Below are positions 1 through 5,437 of a stretch of 5,437 nucleotides of DNA, in pieces. Within the stretch, counting starts at the first letter, position 1, and the number at the start of each line of letters is the position of its first letter. The notes beneath the pieces were generated by a model. That model worked only from the letters and a program-made list of their open reading frames with translations. It made no database searches and had not been told where the DNA came from. Position numbers and translations under genes: made by a program. The stretch is from positions 1 through 5,437 of the forward strand of contig JAPKCZ010000175.1 in the NCBI GenBank assembly GCA_028822745.1, read 5' to 3'. The stretch comes from Kiritimatiellia bacterium. GTDB taxonomy: Bacteria > Verrucomicrobiota > Kiritimatiellia > UBA8416 > JAIOPI01.

Positions 1-3000
1 AGGCGTAGTGGGTGGATTCGGGGTCTTGGGGTTTGGTGGAGAACCAGTGGGTGAATTGGGGGCCGGTTTGGGTAAGGGATTGGCCGAAGGGGGTGTATTC
101 GCGGGTGGCGACGGGGGTGCCGTTGGTGGTGAGGTATGCCGTTATGTTGCCGTTACCGTCGTAGGCGCAGTGGTAGAGGTTTGTCGCCTGAGAAACGGCG
201 AGCAGACCCCCTACCCCTCCGGCGCCGGAGAAGGTGCCACTGAGATCCTGTCCCCAGAAGTAGAAGAGGACGTTCTTCGTTTCAGGTTCTTCGTTCTGCG
301 TTGTTGTTTCGGCGATGATGCTCCAGCCGTTGTAGAGGTATGTGATCTGGTTAGTGCTGCCGTGGGACGGGTTGATAACGGTCTTGCGAACGCGGCGGCC
401 CAGGTAGTCGTAGGCAAAGGTGAGGCTGAGGCGATGCTCAGGCGGAAGAACGCTGATACTGGTCATGTTGGTGAGGCGATTCTCGGCGTTCCAGGAGTAG
501 GTCCAGAGGCCGTCTGAGAGTAGGTTTCCGTCGGCGTCGTAGGTGTAGGTTTCGGGGGTCTGCGGGAGGGTTGCGCTGCGGGTTTCGGTGCGGGTAAGAA
601 GATTTGTGACGCCGGATTCGATGCGCTTGGACAGGGCGACGATGGTGATGTTGGTTAAGACAGCGATGTCCTGCGCATTGTTCACGGGCAGGGCGGCCCA
701 GAAGTGTTGGCTTGTACGATTGGCAAGGATGGACAATGCGTTGTCTGGCTCTGACACCGTAACGCGCAAGGCATTGCTGACGGTGCCGGACACGAAGAGT
801 TCGCCGGGCACGCTGCGCTGCTCGTATTGGTTTAAGGCGTTGGCGATGTACTCACTTTTTTGGGTTTGAAGCCCGCGCTGATTTTGAGTTTCGACTCGAT
901 TGCCGATACGGTCGTAGTCATATTCGAATTGGCGTCCCCCCATCGGGGTGCCGTCGGGCTGTTTGACTTTGCCGGACACGAGCTGCCCCAAATCATCATA
1001 GTCATAGTCCCAGTATCGACCATCCGCCAAGGTCTGACGTGTGCGCTGGTTGGCGGCGTTGAGCGTGTACGCGCTTTGCTCGACAAGGCCGGCTGCGTTG
1101 CGGTTCTGGATGGACGCCACTCGGCCCAACGCATCATAGGTACGAGCGACGTGATATCCCGAGCCGAGATAGGCGGTGTTCGTTAGACTGACAGCATCGG
1201 CCCCGTAGGTGTAGGCAACAGACAGACCGGGCGAAGCGACGCTGGCAAGGCGACCGGCGCGGTCGTAGCCATAGTCGATCGTGGCCAAATGGCTCAGGTT
1301 CGAGTGCAAGAGATACCCAGTATAGCGACCAAAGGCGTCGTAGTGTCGTTGCAAGGCGACGCCTGAGTGTTGCGGCGCGGACTCCTGGCCGATGCTGCCG
1401 TCAACGTTGTAAGAACGCTCATGTTGACCAATGCCGTCGCGTACGCCGATCGGCCGCCCCAGTCGGTCATAGGTGTAGCTGACGGACGGGGTGCCATCTG
1501 AATAGCTCGTATTGGTCAACGTGCCACTGCTGTCATATTGATAGGACGTCACCACGCCACGCGCCCAGTGACGCTGCGTGATGTTGCCATCGGGTCTGTA
1601 CACGAAACGATTTGTACTGCCGTCGGCGAATTCCTTTGCGCTCATGAATCCACGCGCCGGGTCGTAGTGCCAGCGTGTCACATCCGGCGCGCCGCTGAAG
1701 CCCGCGCGGAATGTTGACAGGCTTTGCATGCGCCCGAGCGCATCGTAGGTGTAGCGCACCGGATAGGTGCGTGCACCGCTTTGCTCGATGATTTGCCCTC
1801 GCGCATTGTAGACGCGCTGCACGACGCCCCCATCTGGATACACCACCTGAAGCGGTCGGCCCATGGGGTCGAAGCTAACACTTGTCGATTGCGAGAGTTG
1901 TCCGGCGTTGACCGTGGTGTTTGTGATTTGTCCTGCCGCATCATAGCGGTAGCGGATCAAGCGGCGTGACCCGTCGGGCGACGCTTCATCCAGAACGGCA
2001 AGACGATTGAAGGCGTCGTAAGATCTTAAACGTTGCGTCAATGTGACGCCGTCGGCGTCCCGAGCTTCTGTGCTCAGTAGAAGCCCGTTGGTGTAGACTT
2101 GAATAAGCTGTGTACCATCGGGCCGGGTGGTCGTCTCCGTACGGCGTTGCGTTGCCGGGTCTCGTACGACGCGGAAATGATTGGTGCGCCCAAAGGAAAT
2201 ACTCCAGATGTCGTTACCATCCGCCGCTGCCAGCGACGTGGAAATCGTTCGCGGCGACGCCGAGCCGAAATCAGGATAGACAAAAGCCTCCGATCTTAGC
2301 ACGGCTTTGCCGTTGGCGATTTCGACGCGTTGATGCGAGCCGGAGACTCGGTCGTTTCCAGCCAGATCAATGCTGCCGTTGTCGTTTAGGTCGAGGGCAC
2401 TCAGAACGGGTTGCGAGCGGTCGTCGTATTGGATCAGTTGTGCGCTAAGCCCGGCCTGCGACCGACGGACCTCACGCCCAAACGCGTCGAATTCGACGGA
2501 GACCTGATGTCCATCAGGAGCGACGGTGTTCGTGGCATTCCCCAACGCATCGAAGCTGCTTTGGACCCATTGTGTGGCCAGCGTATTTGTCCCGGCGTAG
2601 ATGCGAGTCCAAGTGCTGCCGCTTGCCGTGACGCCATGGTCATAAAAAACCGGACTGACAGCCGAGCCCGAGATCCGTTTGACTTGTCCATCACGGTAAT
2701 ACTCCGTGATCTGGCTTTCACCATCGGGCAGGAGAACGCTTTCGCGTCGCCCGCTCAAGGGTGTATTCGTTACCGCGAAGTGCGTCGCGAATCCGAGTGC
2801 GTTGCTGGTGGTGATGAGCCGTCCGGCCTTGTCAAATGTCGACGACGTTGCAATGTCTGTCTGGCCGGGAGCGGAGGTACGCGTTTCGATAACCTTTCCG
2901 CGCGAATCGTATTTGAGGGTGCTTGTCACGCCTGCACGCGTTATTGACTCGAGTTGTTTGAGCGCCGTATGCGTCTGATCGGATTCCAGCCCGTCGGCGT

Positions 3001-5437
3001 TCCGCACATGCTCGAGACCGCAGCAGCCGTAGGTGAAATGGGATGCTGTGCCGGCCAGTGCATTTGAGCTTATCAAGGTTCGGCCAAACACATCGTAGGT
3101 ATATCGCTGATCTGAAATCGTCAATCCGCTGGCGACATCCATGCTTTCGAGAGATATGGCCTGCCCGGCTTTGTTTATGACGGAAATCTTGCGTATTCCA
3201 TTCGTAATATTGTTTAGGGCGCCCGCGCCTCTTTCTTCAATGCGCGTGAGCTCTTTGAGGGCGGCATCGTAGAAATAGTCAATTGCCGTAAATGTCCCGT
3301 CCTCATGCTCAACGGATGCTGGGCGGCCCAAGTGCTCGCCACTACTAACGGAACGTGCAATTCGGCATAGGTTGCGCGGGTCATCGTAGGCGGCGCCAGG
3401 GGCACGGACTTGTTTCACGATATGACTGTCTGTCGTATAGACGTGATAAGTCCGAGAGATCTCCTGACCGAGCAGGGTTTCGATGATCATGCGTGGACGC
3501 CGATCATTGAAGCGCTGCACATCATCGCCCACAGGATAGTTGTGTGACGCAAGCTGCGTGTCGCCTGCGTAGTGCAGAATCGTCGCGCGACACTGACTAA
3601 CCGACGAGGTTGAAGGCGCATCCAGAAAACCGCGCACGATGAGCGTTTCGCGACCTTCCGCGTCGTATTGAAATCGCGTCCAGTCGCCATATGGGCCCTG
3701 CGTCAGATACGGGCGGCTATAATTATTGGTATCGGTAGGGTCATCGTAGTATTCGAAATAGGATGCGAGTGGATCAGCGCCGTCTGGGCCCACTTGGCGC
3801 TCAATGAGTTCCTCACCCCAATCGAACGTTCTGTTAACCTCATCCACTCGACTCAGGTGCTCAGCGAGCGAGTCGGGATCGGTGATATCCGTCGTCGACC
3901 GCACGCTGACCTTCTTTATGTAGTCGTAACTACGCTCGACCAACTTTTTGAGCACGGGCAACGCGGCTCGGCCCTGGCGAGCGAACGCTATGCTGTTCTT
4001 CTTTCCCTCAATGATGAGACGCTCAAGTTGTTGATCATTTTCGTCCGTCGCGGTGAAGGCGCGGTCGGGTCCAACCGTGATTTTTCCAGTAATATTGTTG
4101 TCGGCGTCGCGATACGTCACAGACTCGACAAGCGCGCCCGAGTAAATGGGCCTCACCCTGTGATAGCGGGGGCTATACACATTCTCGGCGCGGGTGATCT
4201 GTCCACGTGGGCGCGTCACGGTTAAGCCCCCGACGGCGGTGCGAGTACTGTTTCGGTCAAAGACGAGGCTCCGTTCCTGGCTGTCTTGGGTGGCCCGCAC
4301 CTCCGAAATGAGTCCGGCTCCGTTAAAAACGTGCACCACATTGTCGGCCCCAGGGAAGTAGAGCTCATATTGTCCATTTACTTTACCAATACGGTATTGC
4401 TGGCGTGTCCCCACGGGCTCACCCGTTTTTCCGCCTTTCATGGTAAAGAGGACTTGTCTCCCAGTGGGGCGGGTTACGAGCACAAATTCGTACTTTCCAC
4501 CTGCATCGACGTATGTGCTGAGCGCCGTATCAATGCTCAACATCTGACGCGGGGCGCCATCGACGTAAAACTCGGTCAAATAGGCCTCGACCGTAAGACC
4601 GCCTGCCACGTTAGGGCTTGAGGCCCCGAGCGGGACTGTCATTTGGGGTGATGCACCGTCAATATTTGCTGATGGAAGTGGGACGCATTGGGCGGCACAA
4701 CCACAGTCCTCCAAATTCACCAGCCCGTCTTCGTCACTATCGGTCACGGCGTCGATGGCAAGGTCACCATCGTAGAGATCGGTCCACTCGATCAAGGCGG
4801 CGGCATACGTCACTTCGTAACCGAGCGAGGTTGTTGACTGGTCAGGATGCACAACTGGCTGGGCACACCACGGGAGAGCAGCACCTCGACTGGGATCGCC
4901 CAGAAGCTCAGATACGGCCACGCTTCCCGACGCGTCCGACGCCTCGCCCCATTCAGTCCACATTGAATTTTCAATGGGTTGGTTGCCGATATTCTCGAAC
5001 TCCGCCACTCTGATGGCCCCGTAGGAAAGCGGGGACGCGCGGGACCAATTATAGAAGCTGATTGTTTTGGGCCGGGTGCTGATTTTCTCGACCACGAAAT
5101 AGGCGGCGGTCGAGTACATTAATCCCCTGTATCCGCCGGGCAAGAGACGGGTATCCCAGCGCCCAGACGTAAACCGCCTTGGTCCGCGCTCCGACTGTTG
5201 CGCCGCTGCCGAGAAATAATTGGCTTGGGAGGCGGTCCGAGCCGAGCTCCAACCGTTGCGGTTACCGCCGCCCCTACCGATGTAGGTATTCGACTCGCCT
5301 TCGGAAGACCAGCGTGCGTCCAGCGTTCGCGGCGGCGTTCCGCCGCCGCGAACGGAGTAGCGCATCTTGTTCAGCGTTTCGTAAATTGATTTCAACTGCA
5401 CGCTTAACACGGGCAGCGCATTGTAGTTGCCCTGAAA
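1..5437 (-). CDS. Giant RHS/YD-repeat protein, partial at both ends (1812 codons visible)
   Basis: All triplets of this minus-strand frame were read and none is a stop, so the gene enters at the right edge and leaves at the left edge. No start codon, ribosome binding site or signal peptide can be assigned. The product carries about 20 or more YD-type repeats (YDALGR, YDRAGR, YDAFGR, FDPMGR) and ends in the conserved RHS-associated core (YDGNGN at 1759-1764, YTPFG at 1781-1785, FSTK at 1799-1802), cut before the usual tyrosine-rich GYRYY/GRWLSRDP part. In characterised RHS, Tc-toxin and teneurin proteins, YD repeats coil into a hollow beta shell that holds a variable C-terminal domain. Such proteins are normally secreted or surface exposed, and the acidic calcium-loop motif here fits that location. 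The role of this protein (toxin delivery, adhesion, surface structure) cannot be told from the window. Motif wording suggests a verrucomicrobial host. The family call is very secure; the function is open. Confidence 0.95.
2..553 (-). other. Last YD units and truncated RHS-associated core (residues 1629-1812)
   Basis: The order is YTYDADGNLL with WTYSWNAENRL (from 1631), FAYDYLGRRVRK (D at 1677), YLYNGW (1700-1705), FWGQDLSG (from 1727), GAGGVGGLL (1738-1746), YDGNGN (1759-1764), YTPFG (1781-1785), then FSTK and QDPESTHYA (1799-1812). This is the standard order leading into the RHS-associated core. Plus base 1 is the first base (T on the coding strand) of the next codon, consistent with the Tyr expected next in the core. 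The rest of the core, its possible self-cleavage site and the variable tip are outside the window. The coding strand is strongly C-rich and G-poor here. Confidence 0.92.
217..230. repeat. 14-bp perfect palindrome without loop
   Basis: CTCCGGCGCCGGAG reads the same on both strands. It encodes the S-G-A-G-G start of the conserved GAGGVGG motif, so codon choice for Gly, Ala and Ser probably explains it. It has no spacer and is unlikely to form a useful hairpin. Confidence 0.4.
644..811 (-). other. Non-YD insert before the last repeats (residues 1543-1598)
   Basis: After the unit ending in NALNQYEQRS the sequence changes to VPGELFVSGTVSNALRVTVS, continues through LSILANRTSQHFWAALPVNN, and ends in IAVLTNITIVALSK. 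It looks like three or four beta strands and has no YD or G-R signature. Placement just before YTYDADGNLL (1631-1640) matches a conserved spacer I recall in verrucomicrobial RHS proteins. It may be a small beta-sandwich or a plug in the shell; the function is unknown. Confidence 0.55.
2357..2392 (-). other. Second Asp/Asn-rich calcium-loop-like insert within the array (residues 1016-1027)
   Basis: The frame reads D-L-N-D-N-G-S-I-D-L-A-G, followed by N-D-R-V. Oxygen-bearing residues at positions 1, 3, 5 and 9, Gly at 6 and Ile at 8 fit the calcium-loop pattern, but position 12 is Gly, so it is weaker than the loop at residues 233-244. It sits in a longer spacer between the YD units at 984 and 1141, where the regular repeat spacing is lost. 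It could be a loop projecting from the shell. Confidence 0.5.
3014..3031 (-). other. Y-G-C-C-G-L double-cysteine motif in the array (residues 803-808)
   Basis: The frame reads FTYGCCGLEHVRNADG directly after a canonical YD unit (YTYDVFGRTL). The vicinal Cys pair takes the place where the next repeat would have its Y-D. I recall similar CCG-containing units in large RHS proteins of PVC bacteria, which supports the host guess. Whether the cysteines form a vicinal disulfide or bind metal is unknown. Confidence 0.6.
3794..4072 (-). other. Highly charged, low-YD segment (residues 456-548)
   Basis: This stretch is rich in Glu, Asp, Lys and Arg (ENDQQLERLIIEGKKNS, LPVLKKLVERSYDYIKKVS, DPDSLAEHLSRVDEVNR). 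It breaks from the beta pattern on either side and may include helices. One YDY occurs at 504-506 but without the G-R-hydrophobic signature, so it is not counted as a YD repeat. Similar spacers precede the repeats in other large RHS proteins, but I cannot assign this one to a domain. Confidence 0.4.
4073..4597 (-). other. Beta-rich lead-in region to the RHS repeats (residues 281-455)
   Basis: The sequence is strongly strand-like (LTVEAYLTEFYVDGAPRQM, YEFVLVTRP, VLFTMKGG). Short propeller-like units follow, such as YELYFPGADNVVHVFN (357-372) with GAGLISEV, which resemble the divergent first repeats often seen before the canonical YD array. It contains two further strand-turn units (YSGALVESVTYRDADNNITG). 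There are no catalytic motifs. I take it as the start of the RHS shell or a cap on it; this is inference from pattern only. Confidence 0.5.
4685..4705 (-). other. Cysteine cluster C-x-C-x3-C after the calcium loop
   Basis: Immediately after the acidic loop the frame reads C-G-C-A-A-Q-C (residues 245-251). Three cysteines within seven residues stand out in a protein that is otherwise poor in Cys. In an exported protein they could form disulfides or be a small metal site. The only other nearby Cys is in LPWCAQP upstream, which could supply a fourth. The pairing is inference. Confidence 0.5.
4706..4741 (-). other. Dockerin/EF-hand-like calcium-binding loop (residues 233-244)
   Basis: The frame reads D-S-D-E-D-G-L-V-N-L-E-D, with acidic residues at loop positions 1, 3, 5 and 12, Gly at 6, a hydrophobic residue at 8 and Asn at 9. 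This is the pattern of dockerin-type and thrombospondin-3-like calcium loops. It is preceded by other Asp residues (LYDGDLAIDAVT). Only a single full loop is present here, so a complete paired dockerin is not supported. It probably acts as a calcium-stabilised linker between the N-terminal module and the RHS part, outside the cell where calcium is available. Confidence 0.7.
4742..5437 (-). other. Unrecognised N-terminal-side module (residues 1-232)
   Basis: This part of the open frame comes before any RHS-like sequence. It starts inside a segment reading NYNALPVLSVQLKSIYETLN, which could be a short helix. It continues with Ser/Gly/Arg-rich stretches (GRGGGNRNGW at about 50), then a patterned beta-type region with aromatic residues (AAYFVVEKI, TISFYNW, WTEWGEASD) ending in LIEWTDLYDGDL. 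No membrane segment is visible. Alternating hydrophobic and polar residues and many Trp, Tyr, Asn and Ser residues suggest an extracellular beta-sandwich-like domain, but I do not recognise a family. It lies directly before the calcium loop. The true N-terminus is outside the window, so this may be only the end of a larger domain. Confidence 0.55.
5324..5354. repeat. Perfect 14-bp inverted repeat with 3-base loop, inside the gene
   Basis: The left arm CGTTCGCGGCGGCG (5324-5337) pairs without mismatch to the right arm CGCCGCCGCGAACG (5341-5354) across the loop TTC (GAA on the coding strand). Pairing stops at both ends of the arms. It encodes residues V-R-G-G-G-T-P-P-R-T (29-38) of the giant protein. 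No T-run follows on either strand, so it is not a typical terminator. A stem this long and GC-rich is unlikely from codon choice alone. It may be a copy of a mobile palindromic repeat of the REP or intragenic-palindrome kind that kept the frame open, but only one perfect copy is present here. A shorter 11-base match to the left arm is at 2246-2256. Confidence 0.9.

Larger units (their letters stand above)
812..3697 (-). other. YD-repeat array (residues 581-1542)
   Basis: The first clear unit is RFQYDAEGRETLIVRG, with YD at 591-592. Units are then sparse until YTYDVFGRTL (781), YDSRGK (843) and FDKAGR (868). From residue 1141 to 1435 the D position, or its substitute, recurs at 1141, 1166, 1190, 1211, 1232, 1259, 1281, 1302, 1324, 1344, 1367, 1392, 1412 and 1435, a mean of about 22-23 residues. 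Several units are degenerate (YNARGQ, YRPDGN, YNVDGS, YGADAV). At the DNA level the units appear on the plus strand as recurring gtcgta, atcgta or atcata in one frame. By analogy with Tc toxins and RHS proteins this forms the spiral beta shell. Confidence 0.93.

Noticed and set aside
386..398. Another relative of the palindrome (gcgaacgcggcgg)
   Set aside because: It encodes the R-R-V-R part of a normal YD unit and has no paired arm.
8..517. 169-codon plus-strand open frame rich in Gly and Val
   Set aside because: It is antisense to the conserved RHS core; its Gly/Val composition reflects the C-rich codons of the minus-strand gene, and no ribosome binding site or domain is seen.
2246..2256. 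Second copy of the 5324-5354 palindrome
   Set aside because: Only 11 bases of the left arm match, and the right side gives just an imperfect partial pairing; chance or similar codons (S/P-P-R-T) suffice.
2411..2947. 178-codon plus-strand open frame
   Set aside because: It lies opposite well-supported YD repeats and has no coherent protein pattern.
536..3667. Recurrent gtcgta, atcgta and atcata words, as in a CRISPR or tandem DNA repeat
   Set aside because: Spacing varies, flanking DNA differs, and all fall in one codon register encoding Tyr-Asp; this is a protein repeat.
3668..4225. 185-codon plus-strand open frame
   Set aside because: It is wholly antisense to the charged and lead-in parts of the giant gene, with no recognisable domain; the minus-strand frame is supported by clear flanking motifs.
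5049..5252. 67-codon minus-strand open frame in another register
   Set aside because: It is a shadow within the N-terminal-side module; the main frame is open throughout and continues without break on both sides.
5324..5354. Rho-independent terminator
   Set aside because: The stem is strong but no T-run follows on either strand, and it lies inside an open frame that continues for over 1700 codons.

Overview
The whole window lies inside one very large protein-coding gene on the minus strand. Reading the minus strand in the frame whose codons occupy plus positions 2-4, 5-7 ... 5435-5437, I read every triplet and found no stop codon, giving 1812 sense codons with neither the start nor the stop inside the window. 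The product is an RHS/YD-repeat protein. Residue numbers below count from the first visible codon (plus 5437 down to 5435), not from the true start.

Layout in the direction of translation, from the right end of the window to the left. Residues 1-232 are a probable extracellular module that I do not recognise, rich in Ser, Gly and aromatic residues. Residues 233-244 form a dockerin/EF-hand-like acidic calcium loop, followed by a small cysteine cluster. Residues 281-455 are a beta-rich lead-in to the repeats. Residues 456-548 are a highly charged, poorly repetitive stretch. Residues 581-1542 hold YD repeats, sparse at first and then very regular at about 22-residue spacing. Residues 1543-1598 are a non-YD insert. 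Residues 1630-1812 hold the last repeats and the first part of the RHS-associated core. The window stops in the middle of the core, so the variable C-terminal tip, and any toxin and immunity genes that might follow, lie beyond plus position 1.

The phrasing of the C-terminal half (GAGGVGGLL, YDGNGN, YTPFG, FSTK followed by QDPE, YGCCGL, VPG, and Asn-Gly loops inside the repeats) resembles the large RHS proteins I associate with Verrucomicrobiota such as Opitutae and their PVC relatives. GC content is moderately high, estimated by eye. The taxonomic guess is from memory of the family and is only moderately secure.

There is no second gene, RNA gene, promoter, CRISPR array or insertion sequence that I can support. 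The short open frames on either strand are shadows of this gene. The most unusual DNA-level feature is a perfect 14-bp inverted repeat with a 3-base loop at 5324-5354, inside the coding sequence. I do not see evidence for a new multi-gene system; what is worth following up is the unrecognised N-terminal module, the calcium-loop motifs, the intragenic palindrome and the unseen C-terminal tip.
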